NCBI GenBank assembly: GCA_964019695.1
Contig: OZ026515.1
Coordinates: forward strand, 131,152,849-131,216,848
Direction: 5' to 3'
Source: Loripinus fragilis
Taxonomy: Eukaryota > Mollusca > Bivalvia > Lucinida > Lucinidae
DNA length: 64,000 nucleotides
Shown: in pieces, positions 31,172-42,318 of the stretch
Position numbering within the stretch: the stretch's first letter is position 1
How the letters are laid out: every line of letters begins with the position of its first letter
The notes under the pieces: model-generated
Database searches by the model: none
Seen by the model: the letters and a program-made list of their open reading frames with translations, nothing else
What the model was told of the DNA's origin: nothing
Position numbers and translations under genes: made by a program

Positions 31172-31376
31172 CAGTAAAACCTGTGCAAAAGGGCCACTCA
31201 AAAAGAGACAAAACAAAGATCTTAATGACAAATGGTAACTTAATGAAGGTTGAAAGCATTGCAGAATGCTCCAAGGGACCATTCTGCAATACTTTTGACC
31301 TGCACGAAGCGATTATTAGTCTTGACAACCAATTTTTGGTCTTTTTGAAAATGGCCATTTTACACACGTTTTACTG
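31172..31376. mobile_element. pogo-like fold-back MITE, copy 3
   Basis: CAGTAAAACCTGTGCAAAAG on the left and CACACGTTTTACTG on the right, flanked by TA on both sides. The central GCAGAATG hairpin is conserved. This is the cleanest copy of the family in the window. Confidence 0.85.
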
Positions 31377-31528
31377 TATGCCAAATATTTTACTCTAAGA
31401 TTTTATAACCCTTTGTATTCTGATGGGTTCTTCCACCTGATATGATACAATAAACTTGGGATAGTCCATTATAAATATCTAGGGTTAGAAATTTTACCTT
31501 GTACATTACTTTCATGTATTGTATGTGC

Positions 31529-31792
31529 ATGTTCAAGCGCAGTCACCCAATGAACCCAGTTAATGGTGATGGACATATTCTTAAGTATAGCCCTAGACAC
31601 TTTGTCTCCAAAAGCAGTGCCTATATGCAAGCAGCACACTCCTTCAAGTTCCAACAGTGCCCTACATCTACAGACTGTTTCAATTTCAGCTTCTTCCCCA
31701 GAACCATCCCAGTATGGAACAGACTGCCAGCAGCTGCTGCTGAGGCTCCCTCTTTGGTATCATTCAAGAGGGAGTTGGGGAGCCTTACCTTC
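31529..31792 (+). pseudogene. LINE reverse-transcriptase C-terminal remnant
   Basis: An open plus-strand stretch ends in FFPRTIPVWNRLPAAAAEAP and VSFKREL. This is the characteristic end of many CR1/Jockey-group non-LTR retrotransposon proteins. The catalytic domain is missing, so it is a 5'-truncated fragment. Confidence 0.75.
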
Positions 31793-32117
31793 TAAATGGG
31801 GATTTAACCCTGGCCTGAAGTAAACCTAAATTACAAGAGTTGAGCTGTGCCATCGAGCTTGGTTTGCAGGTACCCCAAGGGAATCTGGATTGGTCACACT
31901 CAGATAGGCGAAAAGTGGCTGGGTACAACTTTCTACTACTTCTCCCTATCTGAATGCTTCTATACATCTCACTTTACTTTTTCCTCTTTAGTTTCTCCCT
32001 TGCGCACCATTGAAGAAATGTCAAGTTTGACAATTTATTGCCAATATGTAGATGTAGACGTATACAACTATTCCAGATCCAGAAGTGATTCATTGTGGGA
32101 TTATGTCTATTGATACA

Positions 32118-32313
32118 TACTTGACCCCATCTCAGAGAACAAGATCCACCAGGTCATCACACAACTTACAGTATTGCAGGCCCCAGACTTATAGTGATGC
32201 CCTGAAGTATTCTTTTTTCCCCAAGGACTATTCCCAATGGGAATAGTTTGGCCCGAACTGTGGTCGCAGCTGAGACGACAGAGGAGTTCAGGGCACTCAT
32301 TTAAATAACTCAG
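32118..32313 (+). pseudogene. LINE C-terminal remnant, frameshifted
   Basis: Reads RTRSTRSSHNLQYC, then QTYSDALKYSFFP. After a frame change at the T/C run it reads TIPNGNSLARTVVAAETTEE and FRALI before stop. This is the same family type as the minus-strand fragments at 32483 and 34811. Confidence 0.7.
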
Positions 32314-32482
32314 CCGGAAGGTCCCCCCCACCAAAAAAAAATCAAAATTCACTCATCTTTCTCTTTCTTTCTATCATAACTGGTTTGCTCATATACTTCA
32401 GCATTACATCAGAGAGAGCTAATTTGGAAATTTTGATAAAATAAAAAACAAAAACAAAAACAACGTTTGGCTGAATTTTTAT

Positions 32483-32572
32483 TTAAATGAGTAGTGTCCT
32501 AAACTCCTCTATGGACTGGATATTGGCCACAGGAGACAGACTATTCCAATGTGGAATATCGATAGTTCCGGC
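32483..32572 (-). pseudogene. LINE C-terminal remnant
   Basis: Minus strand reads TIDIPHWNSLSPVANIQSIE and EFRTLLI then stop, the last ~30 residues of a LINE protein. It lies tail-to-tail with the plus-strand remnant ending at 32313. Confidence 0.65.
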
Positions 32573-34735
32573 GGGGGGGGGGATAGCACTGAATTCAGGG
32601 CCATATGATGGATTTTTATTTTATGTTATCATATAGCCCTGATTTTTTAAGTCTCTATCTTTTCCCTTACTGTTTGCGTGGACGTAAACCAACTTGAAAA
32701 CACATTTCCAAACAGTGTCTTCCTCAAACACTACTCCATTTTGTATGTTTATAGGTTTATCTATATGTTGCTATTTGGTTTGCCGCTGATGCATACCTGA
32801 TTAGTTCTAAAAAGATAAAATACTCCTGTCCACACAGAATGTTTACACTATTTGTTTTCAAAACATGGCGTCATTTTTGTCTTCTGAGCTGAAGAGCATG
32901 CTTTTTCTGTGGGAAACTAAAGTCATGCACGAATTTGTTTTGGTATTTTATGTACCGACAATGACCCGTTCACTTTTCGTTTTCTGAATACACAGATGTT
33001 TTAACAACATTAAATACCAAAATCAGACTTATATAATGTTTTCTTTTACCTTCCTTATTATCATAATTGGCCAAAAATAATTTTAAATTGATCATACCTG
33101 GTCTGTTGAGATTAAAATAATCCAATACCATCTCACCATACATTTGGTACATATAGATATTTGCAAAAAAGATGACCAATTACCAATCTAACTGGAGCCG
33201 CTTTTTACCAATTTGTTGACATCGAGAACTACCCAGTTGGATATGTACAAACTGTGTCCGAGGAGTTCTTTATGGCAATGGATGGGATCCTTTTTTGTGC
33301 ATACAGGTTGATTTTTATGGTGACCTCTCTCACCATTTGTAATAGGTTTTCTTTTAATATCTGATGAATGTCAACGAATAAAGGTCAATCTTCAACCTAG
33401 TATGCAAATTTTTCACCCTGGTTCTGTATTCCGACGGATGTCACTGGATAGAAAATTGACTACTTTCAGATAAGGAATTCCCCCACTTCCACTAACAGGA
33501 AATACATAGAAAAAAAATGCCAAATGATTTTGCATATTCAAATAATGACATCATTCTACAATTCTAATCTTAAACCATTGCGCACATGTTCAAAATGAAG
33601 GTCAAAACACCCAATGTCTCTATATAAGATTCACGTGGCGCCTTAAAAACGATGGGCACCAATTGTGTGTATTGACTGATAGCCTAATTGAACATAAGCG
33701 TGTGCTAGTAAAGCTATTCAGCTTGCAGCAAGGTTAGCCATGATATAAAAAATATTTTCCTTCACTAATATCTTATTGATCACTGTGCAAAAGTAATTTG
33801 ATTCTGATCTTTCCAATCCATCGCTTCTTGTCGTAAACAAGCTGACCCCCTCTCGGTTCAGAGGTCAATGTACTCTTGCGTTAGCTTGCTTCTTTTGGCG
33901 GGAAACTTGTCACGTGAGCACATGATCAGAATAACAATTGTCCGCCATGTTGGAAAAGTCCATTTTCAGTCTGATTATGACATTTTGGGACATGACAAAG
34001 CTTCCTTTCCGAAAATTGGATTTATATAGTGTAATATGGGTGGGGTATGTGATTGTTAAGGATTTCTGTCAAGTAAGTATCTCATTTTCTTTGGCATGCT
34101 ATATTAAATTGAAATCAAACCATTCTTGGAAATCGACTTTCATTTTCTGAAATAGGTCACTACTCGTTATAAATTAATAGAAAATAGGGGGCGCTACAAT
34201 GCACAATAATACAGAAACGAGACTGCTGCGAGCGTACCAACATTGAGTAAGTTAACAGAATCGATAACTAACAATTTTGCGCTGATTTTCAAAATTCAAA
34301 CACCTACTTGTTTCTTATATTGTGCAAAATCAACTGTTAATGTTATTCTTATAATGTACTGAGTTTTTGAAAAAGTGCTGGCATCCCTTACCTAGTCATG
34401 GGGAGTATGACCAGTACGGTTTTTTTTATAATATATTCTCAACGTTTTAATAAGTTCGTCTCATCAATTTAACATCCGAAATTTATCGCAAAAACGTCAT
34501 CACCCCTAACTCGTGAAAAGCATGCAAAATGGCTGCGATGTGCCGAAAAACAACAACAAGAATATAATATTACAGATTGCATTGATCGTGTCACAAAAAC
34601 GAAGCCAATGGTAACATTTTTATAACTTTGGTTGTGTATGTAAAACACATGAAGAAGTCTGAATAGTTGGATTGTCAAAGAAACGAGTTTTTCCCAAAAC
34701 AAAAGGGGATTCCATCACTGGTCAAGATAGAGCAC
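32573..34735. other. intergenic or intronic, nothing firm
   Basis: No supported exon. A minus-strand donor-like CAGACCAG|GTATGA at about 33095 and GACTAG|GTAAGG at about 34400 could belong to the gene ending at 29240, but neither has a matching acceptor. Confidence 0.35.
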
Positions 34736-34740
34736 AAAAA

Positions 34741-34878
34741 CACTGCGACTTTAGATTCAGCCAGTTCGAAAAAAAATCTAAAGTCGCAGTTCTGCAACTA
34801 GGGGGGGGAGGGAATTCTTCAGGGCATCACTGTATGTCTGGTGTCTGCGGCATTGAGCACTATGTGATGACCTGGTAG
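34741..34878 (-). pseudogene. hairpin plus LINE tail fragment
   Basis: 34741-34788 is a hairpin (ACTGCGACTTTAGATT and its complement). From 34878 down to 34811 the minus strand reads RSSHSAQCRRHQTYSDALKN, matching the remnant at 32118. This is a very short LINE tail. Confidence 0.55.
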
Positions 34879-36729
34879 TTTTCAAACTGTGAGCAATATC
34901 TCTGATAATGATCAGATTCTGATCTTAAGAGTAAACGTAGAAATAAACGTAGAACGAGAGAAGTCAGCTGTCCGAAATTACTCATTGTCCGAATTTGCTG
35001 CTGTTTACATGCATCTGATTTTTCGAAGCTTGAAACTCGCACGAAAATACTGATTCGAGCTTGAAACGGCAGGAGAGAAGAACGTTGACGATGCATAGAC
35101 TAGTTGTAGTGACGAAAAATTATATATTTACCTTCCAAATTCGGTTTCTTTTTGATTTGGGATCGTTCCCTTAATTTGACAATTAGCGGCTGTATTTGTC
35201 TGGGCGAGAGTTATTTTCGCTGAATTGGTATGCAAAATCGAAAAACTGGTAAACCAGTCCAGCTAAATATAGAAGAACCACGCGCTGGGACGGTGATTTC
35301 CAAACCAAACTAGGTCAAACGGCTGATCGGGTTAGAAAATAGACCGTCCATGACCTATATATTACGACGGTCAGACTGACTGATACATAGATCATTGACC
35401 GACTCAAAATAGTCTGCACCTGTACCAAAATCTCATGTGCTGCATCTTAAGGCAATTTCCAGCAGCGAAAACTGGTGAGTCTGCACATTTGCGTAGGCCT
35501 GCATAGTCACTGGACATTTGCGATACGTATCAAGAAGCGAAGGCTCAGGCGAGTCTGTACATTTGCACAGACTCGCATGAGCCTCGCCACAGTACCGACA
35601 TAATATAAGTTGCTGATTCAATGGCGATTTGCGTACCGTTATGTGAACAGCGAATGCTGCGGTGAGTCTGCACCAGCAACGTGCAACAACCAGTGCGTTG
35701 TATCAATGCGTCCAAAATGTCCTCAGTGCGTTGTTCTATTTTACCAGAAAAAAGGAGAGAGTTGTAATCGTTTTTTGGGTGTTACTACATGGAAATATGA
35801 TAATAGCTGCGCTTAGATATGCAGGTGTCCCTCAATTTAAGCACCTGTCATGGTCAAACTCCAGAACTTTGTGGGATAGGAATTAAATCACCAGCTGCGT
35901 GGCAGAGCCATAAATTGCAATGTAACCGACTGGTGTCATCACAAATAAAATAAATGCAAGCTTATAAATAAATCATAAAGTCAACAGATTTTCTTTACCT
36001 TTTCAGCCATTTTACACCAGCCCCAGTGCGGAATTTAGCTAGCCTGGGTTCCAGTCCGATCATTATTTCTTCTTTTCCGTTTCTTGGATAAAATGGTCAA
36101 TATTAATCGAAATCAATAACGGACAAGCGATACATTTGATGTTGTATTTTTTTTTAATATTAGCATAAGAAAATATTGTCAAAATATTGACGACTGGACC
36201 CAGGCTAGAATTTAGCCAGCACCAGTTCGTTGTAACCTCCGGTGCTTTTACACGGGGGGGGGGGGGGGTGGCGGGGGGGGGTGCTCTGGTATTTTCACAC
36301 ATACGTAGGCTCAGGCTATTTTTTGGGTTCAAAAAATTCTGAATTTCAATATTTTTGGGGGTTTTGAGAAAATAATTATTTATTTGTGGTATGAAGATTT
36401 TGTGAGTATTTTTTTGGGGTCATCACAAAATTAGGCTAGTTTGATGGGTCATTTCTATGCATTTTAGGGTCTTTTTTAAGGTCAAGGTACAGAATAGAGA
36501 TACGTTTTTGGGTTGCTATAATTTCAATTATTTTTTTGGGGTGCTTGAAATTCCTGATATTTTTTGGGGGTGAACGGTAGATGCTGGGTCCGAGCCTACG
36601 AATACGGAAAAAAATTGAGTACCCCCCCCCCCCCCCCCCTGGGCTTTTACATTTACCAGTGTGATCATCTTCAGTTTGGATGTCATGCGACAGTCTGCAT
36701 GCCTGGTTTTAAACACAATCACAGTTTAT
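34879..36729. other. low-complexity and unassigned DNA
   Basis: A poly-G run (36254-36281) and a poly-C run (36622-36639) bracket T/G-rich text with repeated TTTTTTGGGG. A GCGAGTCTGTACATTTGCAC/GACTCGC hairpin lies at 35550-35580. The minus-strand ATGGCTGAAAAAG|GTAAAG near 36000 could be a first exon; the same bases also read as a plus-strand acceptor. Confidence 0.35.
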
Positions 36730-37290
36730 AGCTATGGTTTCCTCTTTAATTGCCAGACGGTGGATCAGACCTCAGACTCTATGACGGCTCTTAATCGATG
36801 GGTTGTTGCCCGATGTTTATCTGTGGCTGGGCCCACCGGGGCTCAACTTGAGGTTTTCTTGAGGTTTTCTTTAGCTGTGAGTCGTGAGCCATTTTCTTTG
36901 TCTCACCATAGTGTGTTTATTTGATTAGAACGTTTCTCCATGATGATGCATTGCAAAAGTTAGAAGGCTTCCATGCGAGCTGAACATTTCTTGTACTTCA
37001 ACAACAGCAGAATCTAGTGCGAAGCTGCTGCTCTTCCTAAGGCGGTGGTTCTGTTGTTGTTGACTTGTTGTTTAATGTTACTCCCATTGTGGGAGTCTGT
37101 AATTGTTCCATGTTTTGTTGTACGTTACTTTATGTTCATTCTAGTTTTGCATCATCATGATGGGGAAGAGAGAGCTGGTTGCTTTGCTTAGTTTGTCTTC
37201 CTGATGTCTCGTGATTGTTGTGTGGCTCTTCCTCGCGATGCCATGGGTTTATCGTGGTATTTCCTGGTCACTTACTATTTTAAGTATATT
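36730..37290 (-). mobile_element. Rep-B interspersed element, long reversed copy
   Basis: Minus-strand text matches 54670-55090, from GGAAATACCACGATAAACCC through CATCAAGATG-like blocks to the GGGCCCAGCCACAG region. It is one of the two longest copies, suggesting the short copies are truncations. Confidence 0.6.
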
Positions 37291-37620
37291 TGACATTGAC
37301 CTTTGACGAAAGAGAACTATAAGACAGATTTTAAGTTTATTGAGACGTGACTTCGACTCAGGGGTCATCACTGTGATCAGAAACCTTTGTTGTAATCTAC
37401 ACCATACACAAGCAAACACCCTCTGTCAAAAAAAATGAAGGAGTCAGGTCACGAGCCGTAAAACAGATTGTAAGCATATTTGACATTGGCTTCTTCGTTT
37501 CTAAGGTCATGTCAATTATATGAAACCTTCGTTGTAATCTACACGCCATACATACCATAGGCAGTCATTGTGCCAAATATGAACACCCTCTGTCAAAATC
37601 AAATGAAAGAGGATTCGGTG
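37291..37620. other. intergenic, short direct repeat
   Basis: AACCTTTGTTGTAATCTACAC (37382) and AACCTTCGTTGTAATCTACAC (37523) with CACCCTCTGTCAAAA form a diverged tandem pair of ~140 bp. No gene is seen. Confidence 0.45.
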
Positions 37621-38179
37621 TTAAGCCCCATTCTCACTGTGCCGGTGTAGCCACGGTTCATCCCGATGCAGGACAGCCGGTATACCGTGATGCACCGGGA
37701 CACATTTCATAAAAAATAAATTGCGTTCTCACATTGCCGACGTTACCCCGGTATAGCCCCGGTTCTCGAGAAAGCAAGACGCCGGTTGAGCCCCGGTTCA
37801 CCACGGAGCACTTACGGTGCAGCACGGTGGGGCCACGGTTCGTGCCGGTATACCCCGGTGTTACCCAGGTTGTTTACGGTGATGTCCCGGTAACTGCCAG
37901 TTGCGCCACGGTTACATGCCGGTAGGGCCACGGTTGCGTCCCGGTGCTACCCTACACTATGAAACCAGGATAAAAACGTGGAGTAACATCAGTTTTCTTC
38001 TGTCTCTATCGCATAACAGTTATGACACAAATTGGACTGCACAGCCATATACAAGTTACTAGAGGAATCATGATCTGTGTAGCGAAAGCAAATGCCTAGT
38101 AACCTCGCAGCTCATTTGCATGACAAATAAGCAGAAGCAGACCTGTTTTCTTACGACGAGGCTTAAATGTTGTTGATCT

Positions 38180-38437
38180 GGGCCCAGAATTATAATGCCT
38201 CCTTAAAGTTAAGGAAGACTTAATTTAAGTCTTGATACTTCAACATGTACATTAAATGCTTAATAAATTGCCAAGACCGATGCAGTACACATGGTCAAAG
38301 ATATCATTGTGATCTACAGAAAAAATGAAACTATTTTGGTATTAATCAGTTTGGAAACGTTATTTTTTGCATCCTGGAAATTCAATACTTAAATTAAGTA
38401 CTCCTTAACTTTAAGGATACATTGTAATTCTAGGCCC
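38180..38437. mobile_element. nested MITE, GGGCCCAGAATTAYAATG type, copy 1
   Basis: Left GGGCCCAGAATTATAATGCC, right the complement of GGGCCTAGAATTACAATG. Terminal repeats of ~55 bp continue with CTTAAAGTTAAGGA. A second copy in inverse order is at 39556-39806. Confidence 0.75.
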
Positions 38438-38482
38438 AAATTGTCTTGCTTTTTCGTAAATATATATATACACTTTGAGCGG

Positions 38483-38696
38483 GGCATGTGATTTCCAACA
38501 ATGTGATATTTTGAGAAGTGTAGACTCAGACAAGCCTGTGCAGTCCCCAATTAAGCTTTAAAGTTTTTCGGTCAGTAGCTTAACAGTCATAGAATAATCA
38601 AGCGACTAGCAAAGGCTTTGATCAGACTGCGCCTAGGCGCAGGCTAATCTGAGGCTTTGCTAATGGCAACTACCACATTGTTGGACATCTCATGTC
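38483..38696. mobile_element. nested MITE, GGCATGAGATTTCCAACA type, copy 1
   Basis: Left GGCATGTGATTTCCAACAATGTG; right the complement of ACATGAGATGTCCAACAATGTG. It contains a GATCAGACTGCGCC hairpin. A relative is at 59519-59729. Confidence 0.7.
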
Positions 38697-39282
38697 GTGA
38701 CTCATATATGCTTGACTCTTCAGTAACTATAAGTGCATTTATTCATAAGCTTTGTAAATGAGCACATTTATACTGCTAACAATTTAACCAACTTGTGACG
38801 AATGGACTTTTCCATCCTTTTCATTTGGATGAATCCACTTTCATTTTAGGTGCAGCAGGAGTGACTTTTCATTTTTATTTGGCATTTTATTACATATACA
38901 TAGGCAGTGGAACCGCACGGTTTATCACGGTGGAGACACGGATGTTCCCGGATTACGCCGGTGTCGCCCCGACGCCGTCCCGGTGGAGACACGGTTGCTC
39001 CCGGCGTCTTCCCGGTTTATCACGGTATTTGACAGCCTTCCCGGTTACTCCCGGTGAGTCCCGGTTGTTTTAAACATTTTAAAACAACCGGGGACATGAG
39101 CCGGTTTAACACGGTTCAACACGGTTCATCCCGGATCTCCAAGGTTGTCCACGGTGCCGCCACGGTTGTGACACGGTTCATCACGGTTCATCCCGGATCA
39201 TCAAACCGGGATGAACCGGCACCTTAAACCGGGACAGTGAGAACGGGGCTTTACGATCGCGAGCACGAGCAAAAACGGAAGT

Positions 39283-39440
39283 GAGTATGATCAGGAAATA
39301 CCACAATCACACACCAGCCCACGGCACCGCGATGAAGAGTCACAGAACACTTACAGTCACAAGGCATCAGGGTGACAATTAAAATGAAGCAACCAGCTCT
39401 CTCTTACCCGTCAAGATGAATGCAAAACCGACTTATATGG
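39283..39440 (+). mobile_element. Rep-B interspersed element
   Basis: GTGAGTATGATCAGGAAATACC, then CCCACGGCACCGCGATGAAG and AGCAACCAGCTCTCTCTTAC. It lies directly beyond the CGG-array element. Confidence 0.65.
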
Positions 39441-39555
39441 TCCCACCAGACCAATTACAATATATCCACACTTTAAGAAAAAAAGACATTTACACATGTA
39501 CACCCACGGTACAAGGTGCAATACATTTTTACGACTATATATAATATCGGATCCA

Positions 39556-39806
39556 GGGCCCGGAATTGCAATGTCTCCTTAGAGTTAAGGAAAGTTAAGT
39601 ATTGATTTTTAGGATGCGAAAAATAACGTTTAAAACTGATTAAAATCAAAATAGTTTTAATATTTCTGAAGATCACAATGATATCTTTGACCACAAATAC
39701 CACATCGATCCAGGCAATTTATTTAGCATTTAATATAGCATGTTGAAATATCAATACTTAACTTAAGTCTTGCTTAACTTTGAGGAGGCATTGTAATTCC
39801 GGGCCC
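39556..39806. mobile_element. MITE, GGGCCCRGAATTRCAATG type, copy 2
   Basis: Both ends begin with GGGCCCGGAATT[AG]CAATG (reverse complement at the right). TTAAGTATTGATTTTTAGG and CAATACTTAACTTAAG lie inside. Homologous to 38180-38437. Confidence 0.75.
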
Positions 39807-39894
39807 AGAACGTTTCAAACAGTGGGTCGAAAAAAATAACAAGAACTATACCTACAGATCTTTTGAGAGTTTCCTTTCCAAGGGCGAATCCAGT

Positions 39895-39941
39895 GTATGT
39901 GTGTGTGTGCGTGCGTGCGTGCGTGCGTGTGTGTGTGTGTC
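39895..39941. repeat. (GT)n/(GC)n microsatellite
   Basis: Alternating GTGTGT and GTGCGTGC units, about 46 bp. Confidence 0.9.
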
Positions 39942-40050
39942 GGTGGGAGCGGGGCGGGGCGGCCCTGACAACGTTTTCTTAATATTTAGATATGTATTTT
40001 TTTCATAATTCATAACGTATTTCGCAAAGGGTCGTACGAACCTCCCTCGT

Positions 40051-40083
40051 GAAGCAATTGGACCCAAGGGGTCCAATTGCTTC
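40051..40083. repeat. perfect 33-bp hairpin
   Basis: GAAGCAATTGGACCC folds on GGGTCCAATTGCTTC around AAG. It sits in a G-rich repeat whose GGATCCGGACCCCC text (40138-40185) recurs at 42135-42230. Confidence 0.75.
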
Positions 40084-40392
40084 TTGAGGGGGGACGGTAC
40101 CAGTATTTCTAAGGAAACCTATAGCCACTTGTGATTTCCAGGGGGGATCCGGACCCCCCGTCCCTCTTCTGGATCCGCCCATGCTTTCTGTACATGGGCT
40201 ATCAGGATGGAATATTCTATTTCTATAATGAAACAAAATGGTGCAGTTGTGATTGTTTCTTACAAAAAGAATATGCCATTTATCTCTCTGTCGTCGTAGG
40301 GTTGGAAACTATTTCATCTGAGATAAGGCTGATATGGCGTTATGTAAAAAGTCGTGAACTTAGACTTAGAATAGCAATAGAAATTCACCAGA

Positions 40393-40487
40393 ATGTATGC
40401 GTTGACGTTGTTTAGTATTTTATCTGGAGTTTTCTTGATTGCACAGTCCTATTCATGGAGTGATCCGTGCAATGTTATGCCGCGAGG
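40393..40487 (+). CDS. signal-peptide exon of a small secreted protein
   Basis: Codes MYALTLFSILSGVFLIAQSY and on to SWSDPCNVMPR plus GG. A hydrophobic core after Met with Ala/Ser near residue 17-19 is a clear signal peptide. Donor GG|GTTTGT is weak but its phase (2) fits the exon at 42319, making the junction NVMPRGPWNQTD. If unspliced, the frame stops after ~45 residues. The family is not certain; see the next exon. Confidence 0.5.
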
Positions 40488-41350
40488 GTTTGTAGAAATT
40501 CATGTTTGGAGTTTTTCTTCTAATTTTTAGTTTGATTAACCAAACGTTCACAAATTTCAAAGAAACTGAAATATGTCGTCTGCTTTTTACATCTAATTGC
40601 ATATATCAAAAACAGTCGTGGACTATCTTCCCGTTAAGATGCACAACACATACAATAACTTACATATACACGTCTTGGTCCTGAAAGAAGAGCGTCCAAC
40701 CACCATGTGTTGCCTATGAAACGGAGATAAATATAGCAAATTTCGTTGAATTCAGCAATAATAGATCGCCAGTCTCGATTTTTAAGAATTCCCTCGGGAC
40801 CTGACGAACTTTAATGGACGAAAAACCATGTTTGATCCCCATATTGTTACAAGCAAGTAGAAAATACAGTTTTCTGAAAGCAGCAATCTGATAAGATAAC
40901 ATTCAATTCAGCCAGCATCCAGTCTCGGGCCACAATCGGCCCACAAGCGAAACACTGAATGGCATCGCTGGCGAGCCTATAGTGGTACACATTTTGCTTA
41001 CTGGGAACTTGGCTTTCTGACTGCATGGTGGGCGACACCATCAATTAAACAGTTCTCGTCCAGCACCATCATGTGTATGCATTTAGTGAGAGACAACATG
41101 GCTATTGATATACTAACCTCATAAATCTCCTTCCTGTACAATTATAATAACGTCGTTCCAAACTCTGCATTCTTTAGAACTGTAAACAATAATGTTAAAA
41201 GTTTCCATTAATTTGAAAGGAAAACGCGCAAGTTTAAATTTAGACGTAAATTTATCAATTTATCAGAGTGAAATTACGGACACATACAGAAGCATATTTT
41301 TCTTGTTAGCTTGAACAGAGGATTTTATTTAGATTTTGGTCTATGATAAA

Positions 41351-41352
41351 GC

Positions 41353-41451
<99 letters not shown>

Positions 41452-41456
41452 ACAAC

Positions 41457-41495
<39 letters not shown>

Positions 41496-41496
41496 C
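41351..41496. repeat. (AAC)n microsatellite
   Basis: About 48 AAC units, nearly uninterrupted except for AACAAAC slips near 41450. All poly-Asn, poly-Thr and poly-Val frames here are artefacts of the repeat. Confidence 0.97.
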
Positions 41497-41795
41497 GAAC
41501 AAACAAAACCAATTAGTAGTGCCAACCATCAAAATAAAATAAGATAGGTGATCGTGTGTGTTTCTATGTTGAATCTTACTTTAGACATCAGAACATTTTT
41601 AAGCATATAAAATATCACCAATGATTTTTCTGATCTGTTAGAATGTTTATCATGTTTATATTTTGAATTTCTTAACTCCCGTGCATGTATGTAGCTTACA
41701 CATGCGTTTCACGCATGTCAATACTTGGCATTTAGGCCAGTGCAAGAGAGATTGGTACTTACTGCATATACGGAAATGCCTCTAATAAACTTGGC

Positions 41796-41865
41796 GCACA
41801 TGCTGACGCGCCCATGCTGACGTGCACATGCTGACATGCACATGCTGACGTGCACATGCTGACGT
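41796..41865. repeat. 14-bp minisatellite
   Basis: Five units of GTGCACATGCTGAC with small changes (GCGCCC, ATGCAC). Confidence 0.85.
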
Positions 41866-42039
41866 ATCCAGCGAAGCTAGAGGTCTTATGCATGCTTGGT
41901 TCGAGGTATGCGGACAGCGGAGGCATGAGAGGATCCAGAAAGTTTTGTCAGAGGGGGTCCAACACTGACAACGTTTACTTTTATTTTTAGTTGATGGGAT
42001 GGTGAGGGGATCGAAATGCCACTAAAAGTGGGCCATCTT

Positions 42040-42090
42040 CGGCCCGCCAGCGAAACGCCATTGAAATGGCGTTTCGCTGGCGTGCCGATA
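42040..42090. repeat. GCGAAACGCCATT hairpin
   Basis: CCAGCGAAACGCCATT folds perfectly on AATGGCGTTTCGCTGG around GA. The same hairpin with GGCCCGCC/GGCGGGTC-like flanks is at about 60330-60380. Confidence 0.8.
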
Positions 42091-42318
42091 ATGCCCCACC
42101 ATTGAATACTAGCTTGGTAGCTTTGTGATTTTCAGGGGATCCGGATCAATATTGCTAGGAAACCCTATATTTTTGTGATTTTTCATTGGGGGTCCGGACC
42201 CCCTGTCACACTCTCTGGATCCGCGCATGGAAGGATCTGGCAGGACTCACCTTATCCTTCACTGCTCATTGATTTGATACGTACTGAAATCGCGTGCACT
42301 TACCCAATTATTTTTCAG

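Larger units (their letters stand above)
37624..39250. mobile_element. TIR element with phased CGG arrays at both ends
   Basis: TTA at 37621-37623 and 39251-39253 flank ends AGCCCCATTCTCACTGTGCC and, at the right, the complement of AGCCCCGTTCTCACTGTCCC. The 3-bp TTA duplication fits PIF/Harbinger-like insertion. About 320 bp at each end is GC-rich and reiterates CCGGT/CACGGT words. CGG triplets step by 10-11 bp, for example 37804, 37815, 37825, 37836, 37846, 37856, and 38981, 38992, 39002, 39013, 39023. The AT-rich middle holds two nested MITEs. No transposase is seen, and open frames across the arrays are artefacts of the repeat. Confidence 0.85.
40488..42318. other. intron or intergenic with simple repeats
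   Basis: Holds the (AAC)n microsatellite, a 14-bp minisatellite, a GCGAAACGCCATT hairpin and a GGATCCGGA-type repeat fragment. A minus-strand open frame at 40847-41044 is discussed under rejected items. Confidence 0.5.

Noticed and set aside
34360..34401. Minus-strand exon before GACTAG|GTAAGG
   Set aside because: Good donor but no acceptor or long open frame; could be a UTR exon, not supportable.
35999..36011. ATGGCTGAAAAAG|GTAAAG as first exon of the minus-strand gene
   Set aside because: It would leave phase 1, while the exon at 30670 needs phase 0, so a direct join meets a stop. The same bases also resemble a plus-strand acceptor.
37734..37925. 63-residue Pro/Thr-rich frame
   Set aside because: It lies entirely in the CGG array of the TIR element; the open frame follows from the repeat composition.
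40847..41044. Minus-strand frame with SDAIQCFACGPIVARDW, reminiscent of a BIR (IAP) domain
   Set aside because: Only the CX2C and a Trp fit. The His and last Cys spacing, the N-terminal half and flanking splice sites are missing. At best it is a decayed fragment.
41306..41542. Open frames of poly-Asn, poly-Thr, poly-Val, poly-Cys
   Set aside because: They are translations of the (AAC)n microsatellite in different frames.
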